NCBI GenBank assembly: GCA_000827495.1
Contig: KN817536.1
Coordinates: 186,001-250,000, forward strand
DNA: 64,000 bases
Direction of reading: 5' to 3'
DNA from: Hypholoma sublateritium FD-334 SS-4
Lineage: Eukaryota; Basidiomycota; Agaricomycetes; Agaricales; Strophariaceae
Each line of letters opens with the position of its first letter. The first letter of the stretch is position 1. The position numbers and the translations under genes were made by a program. Below the pieces are notes generated by a model. That model did not search any database. It saw only the letters and a program-made list of their open reading frames with translations, and was not told the DNA's origin. Shown here piece after piece: positions 1 to 10,757 of this stretch.

Positions 1-169
1 ATTCCCAAAGTTTGGGAATGGTTGGCGATGGGGAACGTTTCTTGCGTGGCCTGTTGGATTGGCCATACTAAATGCGCCACCGTTGATCCGATTGACGAGC
101 GGTGTCCTTTGCACCTTAGACATATATAAGGATTGACAAATGTTGTTCGCCCCAGGATAAATAGAGAAA

Positions 170-1591
170 TCATACCCCGTTTGCTTCCATACCCCCAACG
201 ATCGCGTTCAAATTTGTGCTGTTCATTTGGTTCCCTGGGTTGTTTTTGGCTTTGAGCCGGAGGTCATCGTGGTACTGGCCTTGAACTTGGGGGCCAGGCC
301 CTGCCACGTTGTCATTGCCGTTTCCTGGCCCGAACAGTGCCTTTCTTTTCAGCTTGTCGAAATGTGCCTTCACGGGTACAAAGTAAGGTTCGTTCGCCTT
401 GAGTTTGAATATTGGGTAACTCTGCTTACTTTCAATTTTGCATATTCTTTGTCTCTTTCTCGAGAGCCCTCTTGCAACTCGCGAACTTTCCTGCGCTCTA
501 GCTCCAAGTCACGTTCCAATTCTGCAGAAGATGCGGCAATTGACGCGGGACCAAGTTATTTTGAGTGCTAGCACCACAGCACAATTGAGTTACATGCCTT
601 CTTTTTTGGTATTCAAGAGATGCAATTCTCCATTGGCTACAGAAATGATTAAATGGCGCCTTCCAGGTGCTAACCTTCACGACGCGACCAACCAACCTTC
701 TCTGACCACGTTGTCGAGTTGCTTTTGGAGCTGCGCATTTTTATCATTCAGATTTCGGACCATTGCATGTTGAAACGTGCTATGCAAAGCAAACGTTTCT
801 CAGTTAATGTAAGGTGGCGGGCGATGTAGGACCAGGGTACTTTTCTTGGTGTATCTGGTACTGCCAAAAGGATATTGCCCTTGCCTCTGAATCAGCAGCG
901 ACAAAGGTCTAATAATATGGACGAAGCTGACCGACTGCATACTTCTAAGATTATAGAGGGAGCCAACCCAGATAGAACAGACTGTGGGAAGAGGCATCAA
1001 AAGGATGGGTGGATATATGCGCTCGATAATCACAGTTTTATAGTCATTTGTCGGTTGAAGGGAGCAAACCTAGGGTGTCTGTATAGTATCGCCGGTTGTA
1101 TGCGAAAGCAACAACGAAACTCACAACGACATCATCTCTAGTTGACCATATCGTCAGGCCCAATATCCATGGAATAACGGAAAGTAGTTCACGGCTCAGT
1201 CAAATTGGTTTCGCAAGCTGCGAAGGAACTGTCAGGGATGTAGCGGCGGCGAATAGGTAATACAATACGTACCCGGACAAAGTCGAGCGGCGTTAAACAA
1301 CTCATTCGCGCAGTCGACTGTCCACCAACATATCAACCTCGGACGACGGGTCTTGGGAAAGTATGCTATTTTATCTCACTGCAGAAAATGTGAGAACCTG
1401 TAGAACCAAATTCAGATAGTCCTCTGCAAACTCATGGACGTCTCGGCTCACAAGTCGTCTTGAGGACGCAGTTCGGACCCTTGTCAGCTGGTACTAAACT
1501 TGTGAAGCCGATGCCAAGCACTCACAACGACAGCCTTGTCCAACAGCGATCTATGGCAAGTCAACCGATTACATTTTAAATCCGAATCCAT
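170..1591 (-). CDS. HEI10/CCNB1IP1-like RING-finger meiotic crossover protein, 13 exons
   Basis: Probable RING-type E3 ligase (ubiquitin or SUMO) of the HEI10/CCNB1IP1 group, which marks and stabilises crossover sites in meiosis. I assembled it by hand from 13 short exons: 1526-1591, 1452-1458, 1380-1397, 1273-1317, 1193-1217, 1125-1137, 1034-1069, 936-981, 841-886, 697-779, 598-636, 430-521 and 170-367. They total 714 nt, that is 237 codons plus a stop, with every junction in phase. The N-terminus is a RING with Cys7, Cys12, Cys25, His27, Cys30, Cys33, Cys44 and Cys47 (TTCSHIFCIDCANELF). The family-typical stretch YKTSVLSGLAPSIILEVC follows, then SFWQYQIHQE and a coiled coil (LNDKNAQLQKQLDNVVRE, ELERDLELERRKVRELQE). 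The tail is Gly/Asn/Pro-rich. Introns are 52-76 nt. Exon 2 is only 7 nt, and the intron after exon 11 appears to be GC-AG. The ATG at 1591 is the first in frame. The family call is from memory; the splice model is inferred. Confidence 0.78.
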
Positions 1592-2086
1592 GTAGACGGA
1601 GATGGGAGGAAAGTGAAGAGATGGTGGTCGGAGCCCGGAATGTGTTCAACGGATCAAAATTTCGAGTGTCTGTAGATCGACTTTACTGATGGTGGCTGAC
1701 GCGCTGACGCGTTGACGACTGGGGTACATACCCGAAAGGAAACACAATCATCAAATGAGGAGATTGCCCAGTCAGGCGACGTCGGATAACGCCGCCCTCT
1801 ATAGAGGATGAATAACAACATCCATTTCACGCTACTAATCCCCTCACTACAGCATAACAGAGATATCGCTACACGGAACCATGAGTGGCTCAGGCTACAA
1901 TTTTTGGGGCGAGAAACAAGAAAGTGCGATGCTGTCTATGTATGCGAGTAGATAACAATGTAGTGTTCGTGTCGAAAAGAAATGAGCTATATAAATTACG
2001 AGGAGTAAACTAACGAAGCAAACAACATGGTATCATCATGAAAGGGAAACAGTCTGAAGCGCTGATGCGCGTCAAGCTTACAAGAA
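1592..2086. other. Intergenic gap between the HEI10-like gene start and the KCS1 3' end
   Basis: About 495 bases with no frame that reads like protein. It should hold the promoter and 5' leader of the HEI10-like gene and the 3' UTR of the kinase gene. I see no clear TATA box or repeat. Confidence 0.5.
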
Positions 2087-5000
2087 TTACGTCGAGATCA
2101 TACCGGAGTCCTCCTCGTCGAAAATTTCGTTGAAGATCTCCTTGCCGTCGAGAGATAGAGGGGGAAGTTGCGAAACAGAAGGATCGTCGCGTCCAGCCTT
2201 TTTCAGATGAATGCGTTCTTCATTCCAGATTTGCTCCAACGAAGTTGTTAGGTTCTTGAGCCCCAACAAGAAGCCCCGATCAGGTTGGTCAGGATAATGA
2301 GGCGGGAAGCGCGCATAAATCAGCCCACTCTCCGGGTCGACTTCTGCTTGATACCCTTTCGAGCTTGAGAAAACCTCGTGGGGACGCTGGCGCACGCTCG
2401 CCTCGGAGTAGGGAAGCCAATCGCGGCCAGTCGTAGTGTGTGCGAAGTCGACGATACGAACATTAATTTCACCGCGTTTGCGTCGACCGCTCGAGCGCTT
2501 AGCCACGGAGCCAAAAAGAAGGTCCTCGCTGTGCGACCGGCGTAGTGGAGTCCGATCATGACTTTGCGACTGGGAACGACGCTCCAGAGACTCGCCGCGC
2601 TTGCTTCGTGACGATGGATTCTCAAGCATGGACGATCGGAAGGCTTCCTGCGATTCCTTGTCCCCGTCGTAGATGAGGAGAACACTGCAGCCATAAAATC
2701 GATAACTCTTGAGCCGATAGATGATGTGCGCCAGAACGTAAAGCTTCTGTAATAGGACAGGGATTTGGTAGGCCAATAAACATTCGCCGTCAAAGAGGAA
2801 AGATCTAAGGACAGCGTCGAATTCTTCAGGGCGCACATCACGACCGTTGTATTTATCCTGGGTGATGTATGATCCCGTTACGTTGTTCCACACCTTTAGA
2901 GAATCGGTCAACCGTCCGGCAGAATGTGAGGAAGAAAAATAGCTCACCTGCATACCACAAACACGAACCCCTAAGCTCCTGCTTGTGGTACGATCACATT
3001 TTTTGCGCTGGCTCTTCTTCTTGACCGATGTAGCGTCAATGCCGTATTGGCGAGTACCCATCTTGAGATCAATGACGCAAGGATGCTTTAACCTTCCGGT
3101 CAGGTCCTCCATCAGGATGAAGTGATTTTGACGTGTTACGGGCGGCTCTGACTCCATTTGCTCATGAATGGCTTTCCCCGAGACTGGCCGCTGAGGAGGG
3201 ATCGGCGTCCGATTAGCGTCGAGCGACCTAGAACGGCTTCTTCCGGGAACATAGATACCGGATGTATTGGCAGGCGGGTTTTGCGATAGCAGATCTGTCC
3301 GATAATCCTGCCCGGGGAAAGGTCGTTGTGCCCCTTCTGGAAAATGCGTCCTTTTTTCCGGGCTTCGAAGGGTAGAGGTGCTCTGGATACGGCGAAGAGA
3401 AGGGTCGGGCCCTTCCTCAGAGGATAGCGTTTTTTCAGAGTGGCGGAAAAGCTTCCTACGGGGACGAGCTAAACGATGAGCACTTGGATCAGATTCAGCA
3501 TCAGCTACGTCTCCCTCATCCTCTGTCCTTGGGTAGCCAGCAGAGCGATGGCCGACACGTTTCCTGAACCGACGTAGAACCGTACTGAAGACGTGGTCCT
3601 TGAGCTTCGTATTGACCACGGTAGAACCCGTTCCGCCAAACCAATGCGATCCAGGGACCACACTCTCCGAAACGAAGGGCCTCATGGTGGGACGGGATGG
3701 AACACCGCCATCCTCACGGATAGCCGGTCCGGTTCTATGTTGAGCAGTGGCAGACCGTTCGACAAGGCAAGATGGGAACGCATGCGTGACCTGGTTGGGT
3801 GAATTGACGGGTGTAGGCGCGTCCGTGTCCACAGCGGTTCCAAACGGGGGATATGTTGATAAAGGACTCGGACGCAGTGCGGAATATTCAGGAGGGGGCG
3901 ATGTAGCAAGGTCGGGACTTGACGCGGTTCCCCGAGGCAATTGCGTAGATTGGAGTCTGCGCTGAGCAATGAAGGACGATCCTGCGAGATTCGAATAGGA
4001 TAGGGATCTGTTCCTGCCTCCGCGAAGCATCCATTCAGGGATAATGTGCCGATTGCGGTCTAACACGACTTCCGGCATCTCTGCTTCGTCGGTATCAGTT
4101 AACCCTTCGAAGATAGATTCCTCCACCGTATCCCCAGACACGCCCATGGAGGGGGAAGCTCGAATAGTATCTGGGCTAGAAGCATCACCTATAGAGCGAC
4201 GGCCATGAGGACGCGGGGTCGCCAAATTATGATGATCTGCATTCGGTGGCTTCGTTACTCGTCGATAGCTGACTAGCATGACTCCCAAATATCGCGGAAT
4301 AAACCCGAGCAGAGGGGGTGCTTCGCGTTCCACAGATTCGTAGAATAAATTCTCTCGAGAAACAAGCGGCTGATAATATAAAGAGAGAAATATGCAAGGA
4401 AATCAGCTAAGTAAATTGACCACTTGAATGTTTTCGAATCGAACCTTGCAAACAGCCTGTTTGGTGAACTTATAGATAGCGCTATGCCCTCCAACCTGGT
4501 TTCGGAACGGACGGAGGGGAATGTGGGGAAGGCGGTCTTCTGATAAGTTGATATCAAGGGCTAGTGTCTCGTCATCAAGAGCCTTCAAGGGAGCGTTGTT
4601 GAGCATTTCACCGTCATTCAGCGTGAAGAGGCGCGAGTGCCTGTCGAAGTCGTTCGATGAATGATGTGATAGTGCGGACGATATCTGGTCATCCTCTCCG
4701 TCAGTATGGCCATAAGTCGACGCATTAGAAGCCGCCGCTGAAGTCCCAGAAGCAGTTTCCCAATTCGATTCATCATCTGTAGACCATGGCGAAAGTTGCT
4801 CATGGGGAGATATAGGAGCAGAGTATGATTCCGGAAGGTGGGCCGCACGCACGGGGGTGGGCGATCGAGAATGGCGAGGAGTAGTACGTATGGAAGGTAA
4901 CGTAGGCAAAACAGGTTCGGGACAAGAAGACTCTGTGACATGTAGAGGCAAGGATATACGGCTGCTTGGTGAACGCGAGGGGGAAGGAGATGGAGGATAC

Positions 5001-5944
5001 GCACGTGAGCGAGGTCGAATGTATATGGGCGAAGACTCGTGCAAGTTATTAATAGTAGACAGTGGAATCTCAGAGCGCAAATCCGTTTCGCCAGTTATAT
5101 CATCCCCTGCGCGTTCGCGTCTTCTTCCCCGACTCAGGACAAGATCGCGTCGCCATTGCGCCACATCGTTGATAGGTTGTTCTCGAAGTGAGAATGTCAT
5201 GTCGGAAGGATGTTGGTCGTTATTGATGCTCTCCCTGGTTTTTACGCGCTCCAATGTGGTCATACTCCTTTCGCGCCTGACAGCGGCGCTTTCGCGGTCC
5301 GGCCATTCGGAGCGTTTGACGAATTCGAACGCTTCGGCGACATCTTCTACCTCACGAAAAGGTTCCACTCTACGGGTACCTAGAGCTTCGGTACGACTTG
5401 ACGATGGCTCGCCGACGGCCTGTTCCTCAGAGGGACCCGAAGTCTCTTTGAACAGCTGTAGAGTAGCAGCGACCTTTCTCCCCATGCCAGATCCAGGATG
5501 TGCGGGCAATGTCTCGCCATCGGTGGGGGTGGAGGACGAAGAAGCAGAGTCTGAACTTGATATACTTGAATTGCGAGAGAGAGGGCGGATAGCCTTCGTT
5601 GGGGAGCGGTTCAGAGAGTTTTTGAGGGTTGGAACTACGCCAGAGGGTAGAGTGAGTGCTCTGGACATGGTTTTTCGAGATGAGTTGTGGACGGATGTTT
5701 TCTCTGTGTTGTAGCCGTCCGAGTCAGAGGTATTTGAAATTGCCCTCTGCTTTCCCGAGCGGACCGATGTAAGGGAGTGCGACTGGCGGAACGACGGTGG
5801 GCGAAAGAGGTCGTCGACGCCTGGAGCGTGCGGGATATGGGTCGGGGAGAGGCGAGGGGAGGAATGTGCGGTAACGTTGCCGGAGCTTGGAGGGGAGAGG
5901 GGGAAGTAGTACTGTTGTTGTTTTGCATGCCGTGCAGCCGCCAT
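2087..5944 (-). CDS. KCS1: Inositol hexakisphosphate kinase (KCS1/IP6K family)
   Basis: Phosphorylates InsP6 to the inositol pyrophosphate 5-InsP7, a signal in phosphate homeostasis, vacuole form and stress responses. The catalytic domain is at the C-terminus: the IPK signature PxxxDxKxG is seen as PCVIDLKMGTRQYG, then SRSLGVRVCGMQ, DKYNGRDV, the metal-binding IVDFAHT segment and LLGLKNLTTSLEQIW. The N-terminal ~750 residues are Ser/Pro/Arg-rich and probably disordered, as in fungal KCS1. At least two introns are visible: one between about 4334 and 4410, and a 54-nt intron at 2894-2947 that has no stop and a length divisible by three, so it hides inside an open frame (CGMQ joins to VWNNVTG). 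Start ATG at 5944 (MAAARHAKQQQ). A CACGTG motif lies 121 bp upstream. Confidence 0.93.
2894..2947 (-). other. 54-nt in-frame, stop-free intron in KCS1
   Basis: On the minus strand the segment begins GTGAGC and ends CTAAAG. Its removal joins CGMQ to VWNNVTG, matching the continuous family motif. It encodes 18 codons without a stop, so retention would give an in-frame insertion in the kinase core. Confidence 0.8.
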
Positions 5945-6817
5945 AGACGGCGTGGGGGTCTCGTGGATTGTGCAGGGCAGGGCAGATGTCGGTGGAGGAG
6001 ACGGCTCGTCGTGGTTTTGTTTGAAAGCCCAAGTTATGATATCAGCGCCTCATAGAGTTGCGTCCACGTGCCAAGACCCGGAACACTCCGTAATTTTAGA
6101 TTCCGTCGGACTGTCACCGTCGAACGTGCATTTGCAGACTAAAATAAACCGACGCATGTTTCGCCGCCTACGCACGTTCTCCCCGAGGCGGCACAGTCCG
6201 AGACTTGCGATGCCACGCATATCCCCCGCAGTCTCCACGGCAGAAATGTCCATGGCATTAGTCGCATCGCGTGCTGTCACCGCCCGTCGTTCTACCAACT
6301 TTGACCAGGATCATCTAATCACTTTCCTCATTCGGCATTAACATCCCGAATTCAGCTCAATCCTTTCAAATACATGCTGCTCTACCAGATCCTTTGATTT
6401 CCGACTAATCAGCGCTGTTTATCACAAGGCTTTTAAATGAGGCTTGATTGCCTGCATCTATATTTATCTACTTTTTCTCCTACGGTCACTTCGCAGGGCG
6501 GCAGTGTGCCATGGTAAACAGATCATTTTCCCGTAATAACTCTTCCTCTTCATAGATAAATTTAGCTTCATAATATTTGTGTTTTCATGAGATACAGTTT
6601 CTTGCAACTATCTATTTCTGCTCGCCTAGGAAAAGACCAAATCGGTGTTGCTTCACCTTTTCGAATGTCCCATACATAACAAAGCCAGATATCTAAAAAG
6701 CTAGACTTCAGAACAGCAGCCTCACAGTGCAACCGTGCAACCGCCGGGCTTGATTGAAAACAGAAGAACCGACATGTTGACCGACTACAATGCCCAGCCC
6801 CTCCTTCATCCTCCTAG
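5945..6817. other. Intergenic region upstream of KCS1
   Basis: About 870 bases. It should carry the KCS1 promoter, including CACGTG at 6065-6070. Several short frames cross 5950-6340 on both strands, but none reads like a recognisable protein. The rest is AT-rich with no clear feature. Confidence 0.45.
6065..6070. promoter_or_regulatory. CACGTG E-box upstream of KCS1
   Basis: Palindromic CACGTG 121 bp upstream of the KCS1 ATG. In ascomycetes this core is bound by bHLH factors such as Pho4/NUC-1 and Cbf1. Function here is inferred from position only. Confidence 0.35.
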
Positions 6818-7132
6818 CATCTCCACGAAAGGAATAAGCTAGACTCCGCCGCCGCCAGCCAGCCTGAGGTCTACGAGAAGCTCCTGCATATCGAGACGTG
6901 CAAGGAGCACGCGTATATCACTCCAGAGGTTCTGGTCACATATGAAAAGCAGACAAAGGGTTTGGCTGCGTGTTTCCTGGCTCAGAGTTTTATAGGCACG
7001 ATGAAGAGCTGGCCGGTGTACCCCAGCCGAGGTTATGGTTGCAAGAAACTGACGTTGAACAATTGTGCAAACTTGGTGCAAACCTCCGAGTCCCTGTGCG
7101 TGCTGTGCGGACTTCGGACCGGGTCCTGCTAG
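6818..7132 (+). CDS. Unrecognised open exon, Cys-containing small protein or gene remnant
   Basis: A 105-codon stretch with coding-like codon use but no good start. It is preceded by an acceptor-like CTCCTAG, as if it were a downstream exon. The translation reads HLHERNKLDS, then EVYEKLLHIETCKEHAYI, then GLAACFLAQSFIGTMKSWP, and ends with a Cys-rich tail (GCKKLTLNNCANL, SLCVLCGLRTGSC). It stops at TAG 7130-7132. A GTAAGC donor overlaps the stop (7131), so one more short exon is possible (acceptor near 7204). I do not recognise the family and could not place an upstream exon with an ATG; ATGs at 6772 and 6790 do not join in frame. It could be a small gene with an unseen first exon or a decayed fragment. 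Confidence 0.35.
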   Translation, partial: HLHERNKLDSAAASQPEVYEKLLHIETCKEHAYITPEVLVTYEKQTKGLAACFLAQSFIGTMKSWPVYPSRGYGCKKLTLNNCANLVQTSESLCVLCGLRTGSC

Positions 7133-7283
7133 TAAGCGACCGGACTCCGTACTACCTTCTACGTAGTTCCTCACAAAGGCAATGGCTATGATTCTAACTG
7201 TACAGTATGCTAGTAATGTAATAATGGTACAAACCGAAGATGAGAAGGAGCACATCAGCAATACACTGATGGTCCCGTAGTCC

Positions 7284-9657
7284 TTAGGATGCCACAGTCA
7301 AACCACCGTCTATCTTTCGGCGCTTCGCCGCGGGCACATCATCCTCCGAGTCGTCATCGACGACGATGATAGGAGAACCCGGGTCCGCTTCCCCCCGAAC
7401 ACTCTGAGTATTGTCCGGTGGCTTGCTCTCGATTGGCACCACGTCGGGAGTGGGCAGAGGTGGGGGAACAGGCGGCTTCGTGTCCGGGATATTGATGCTG
7501 GAATCCTTTGCTGTTTCACCTTTGCATGATTTACTGGTAATATCTCCCGTGGGTTTTTTCCTGTCGCCCAATGGCACGTTCGTGAACGGTGCAGTGGTGA
7601 CCACAGTTGACTTTCTTGCAGCCCCGCCCCGTCCTGTACCCTTCGGACGTCGACTACCTCTATCTTTGCCTCTGCCTTTCGCCCTTCTCTCCTTTAGAGC
7701 CCGGATCATGTGACTGGTAAGGACACCGAGTGCTTCCCTAGCACCCATCTTCTCCAGTTCAGTGAGCATTTCCTTGGTCAGCTCCGCAAAGACATCAGGA
7801 TCCAAGATAAGCTTCCGCTCGTGCAGAATCATATAACCTTCCTTCGCTGAGTTGTTTGGATGGTTGGGGGAATAATCTGGGTGTGTCGGGGGTATAGGAC
7901 CAAGGATGATCGGAATAACAACGTCAGGGACTACAGCAGAAACGGTCGCCGTGGCGGGTGGAGGCTGGGGAGAGATAATGGCGTGGATAGACGTTGGGGC
8001 TTGTGCGGTAGTTGAAACGGGGCCTGAAGATGTCGATGCCTGGGTATTAGCGAGAACCGTATGCATTCCCCAGTTTGGTTGCGTCAACTGTGCGTATGGA
8101 TTCGGTCCGCTTGCTGTGGGAGTCGAGAAGGTTGATGTCGAGGTGGTCGGAGGATTTGTCCTTTGAGGATGCGAGCCGTGGGGGAGTGAGGGGTATGCAA
8201 AGACTCCCGTAGTAGCTGATGTCGATGTGCCTATCGATGTTTCTGGCGTTGGGCCAGGCACGGCGGGAGGGATTATTGTAGGAGAAAGGGTGTGTTTGAA
8301 TGGTAAGGGCGACGAGGTTAGCGGCGGTGGCAAAGGCACGCCCTTCATGTCCCCTTTGACACTGCGCTTTAACGGAGGCTCTAACAAGGCGCCTTTGTCT
8401 TTCTTGCGATTCTTGCCACTACTCTCCGAAGAGTTTGCTGGTAAGCCTTGCGCTGCAGCTGCAGCGGCTTGCTTAACCTTCATCTCCTGTTCTTCTAATG
8501 TTTGCGAGAATTTCTCGTCGACTGACCAGAAGAAACCCTTTCCTCTGTCTCCGCCACATCGTTCCATCTTCAAAAATGCTCGCCCAGAAGAGAGATTGTG
8601 ACGGACAGAACTCTGCAGAAACGCGTTAGAAGTTGCTCAAAAATTCGAAGAAATAATGATAAAGCACCATCCAAGCACCATCGGCATAACGGTAATATTC
8701 ATGAGTATTCATGATCCATGAACATATTTCTTGAAGCGTGGCCTTCCCTCCAATTTCCTTGATAGATCGATATATGAGTTGAGCATATGTGAAAGGTGGC
8801 TTTGGGGGCATATCCTCCGGCCTCGGTCGTTCGACAATAGGTGGCGGGTCAATATCGCCCTTTTTCCGCTTCTTGGGATTGTTCTTGCCTGATTTGCCGA
8901 TTGAGTTAGAATTAGGCAATTCTGGCTGAGGAACAAGTTGAGGTTGAGGTTGCGGCTTATGTGGTTGTGGCTTGAGCTTGGGTCCTGGCAGTGGTGAAAC
9001 GTATTGTAATTGAGGTTCAGGTGAAGGGGGCGGAAGCGGGACTTCAATAGCGGGAGGCGGCGAATGAGACGGCTGTGATGAAGGGGGGGATATAGAAGTG
9101 ATGTCGATGGAGGGTGATCGTGGGCGGTGCGCAGAGGATTGTGAGCTTGGAGATGGTGTGTCTTCTGGAGGAGGCGGGGGAGGAAGGACGAAATGAAAGG
9201 TACGAGATGCAATTTGTATTTGGGACCTGGTTCGATATCAAACGGTCAGAGGAGAACGTTGGCGCGCCACGTACTGGACTCACCTTTCGCCGAGTGGTGC
9301 GCGAGTACCAGTTCCTGACCATACCCCATCAACCCAAGCCCCGTTCCGTCCGATGACTATAAGCACAAAGCGGTCTTCATCCTGGTCATATTCAATCTTG
9401 GCATGCAGGCGCGATACGCTCTTCAGGGCTCCGAGGTCGACATCAACTTGGGAAGCGTCCGTGGTAGATGATGCACTAGCATTTGGAGCACATCTACGCC
9501 CGATAGTGATGGAGAGCGTTTGGATATAGAAGGTGTAATGGGGGAAAACAAGGGAGTAGTACGCAGATATCTTGTCCTGGTGGACTGTCAACGGGGTTGT
9601 GTGGTTGGCATCAGCAATATCTTCTGCTGGTGATGCAGTTCGTGTCCGTGTATCCAT
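7284..9657 (-). CDS. FHA and forkhead domain transcription factor (FHL1-like)
   Basis: Nuclear transcription factor of the Fhl1 type, which in yeast controls ribosomal-protein genes. Exons join across introns near 9212-9283 and 8574-8636. The FHA domain comes first: FPHYTFYIQTLSITIGRR, then SVSRLHAKIEYD and VIGRNGAWVDG, the classical Gly-Arg, Ser-x-x-His and Asn-Gly positions. A Pro-rich linker and a basic KKRKKG patch follow. The forkhead domain then runs KPPFTYAQLIYRSIKEIGG, EICSWIMNTHEYYRYADGAWM and, after the intron, SSVRHNLSSGRAFLKMERC with GDRGKGFFWSVDEKF. The C-terminal ~380 residues are Pro/Ser/Thr-rich with an acidic DDDSEDD stretch before the end. I chose ATG 9657 (MDTRTRTASPAED). 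The frame stays open further upstream but with no ATG, so an earlier spliced start is possible. Confidence 0.85.
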
Positions 9658-9754
9658 GGGGGTGGGGGAAATAGGCGGGGTCGGCGAGAATGACGCTTGC
9701 GACGTTGTGGTCAAGACTCAAATGCAAGGGACGTACTTGATACGTTCCGGTGGC

Positions 9755-9760
9755 CACGTG
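9755..9760. promoter_or_regulatory. CACGTG E-box in the FHL1-like/MTFP1 divergent promoter
   Basis: CACGTG (context GCCACGTGACT) in the short gap between two divergent genes. It may serve both. Function inferred from position. Confidence 0.3.
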
Positions 9761-9853
9761 ACTCGATCATCTGCCAAGCGCTCACTCGCCGGCGATGCCG
9801 AACCCGTTCGTTCTTTGATTTCCAAGTTGAACTCTGTGATTGCACGATCATTC

Positions 9854-10652
9854 ATGGCCTCCGCTGAAATTACCGTCCAGGCTGCTGTCGACAAGATAGA
9901 TGACTTTTCCGACCGTGATGCCGATACGACAGACTCTGACCTCCGTTATATGGCCTATGGCGCTCGTCTACGAACAGCTTTACGTGCGGCATCGCGGTAT
10001 GTGGCCTATGTACGTGAACTGCTTTCTGTGTCGTTCATACTGACGATAGGACATTATTATTTTATAGACGAGCGATGTGGGCGAAGCCTTTCGTCCTGTA
10101 GTAGCTCCCTGGATAGTTACTGCAGCATACGGTGTTTCATGGTTATATCTCTCCGGGTCTGCACTGTCCACAAAGTTTGCTACAATGGCCATGAACTGAC
10201 GATATCACCAACTCAGAGATGTCGCTTATGATTCTTACAAGAATCATCATCGAGGTCCAACCCCCATTGAAGCTGTCAATTTTTCGGAACCTACTCGAAT
10301 AGGCATTTCCGCTGTTCAGCGAGCGACCTTCCAGTCGTTGGCTTCCATGTACACAAATGTTCAACTTCATTCGTATCAACCATCTACTTACTGTACATCT
10401 ATCAGGGCACTTCCCGCGTTCACCATTCACACTGCCGTTGCCCAATCCCGCAGGGCTTTTAAGAATGCAACCAACCCCAAAGTCAAAGCCTGGGGTCCGA
10501 CTATGACCGGCCTTGCTATTGTTCCGATACTTCCCTACCTCTTTGATCATCCTGTAGAGCAAGCCACGGACCGCGCGTTCGATTGGATACGGGAGAAACT
10601 CATCGAAAGAAATGACGCCAGGAAGAAAGCTGAATCAGATAGCAAGCAATGA
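9854..10652 (+). CDS. Mitochondrial fission process protein 1 (MTP18/MTFP1 family)
   Basis: Inner-mitochondrial-membrane protein of the MTP18 family, linked in animals to mitochondrial fission and inner-membrane integrity. Four exons: 9854-10009, 10068 onward, a third after an intron of about 60 nt ending near 10217, and the last beginning near 10406. The spliced protein reads RYMAYGARLRTALRAASRYVAY, then TSDVGEAFRPVVAPWIVTAA, a hydrophobic YGVSWLYLSGDVAYDSYK, PTPIEAVNFSEPTRIG, and LPAFTIHTAVAQSRR before a second hydrophobic stretch, GLAIVPILPYLFDHPVEQA. Length and hydrophobic pattern fit the family. ATG 9854 gives MASAEITVQAAVDKI. The frame is open upstream, but the divergent neighbour starts 197 bp away. 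The 3' end converges on eIF2B delta with a gap of about 100 bp. Confidence 0.82.
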
Positions 10653-10757
10653 TATTAGAATATACAGCTCAGCGGAACCAACTTGACGCCTTTAAACTTG
10701 GACAAATGCTCTATATTACAGATACCACTCAGCGGCAGAAAATATGCGACATAAACA

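Noticed and set aside
4857..5714. 285-codon plus-strand frame antisense to KCS1
   Set aside because: Arg/Ser/Gly-rich shadow of the disordered KCS1 N-terminal region.
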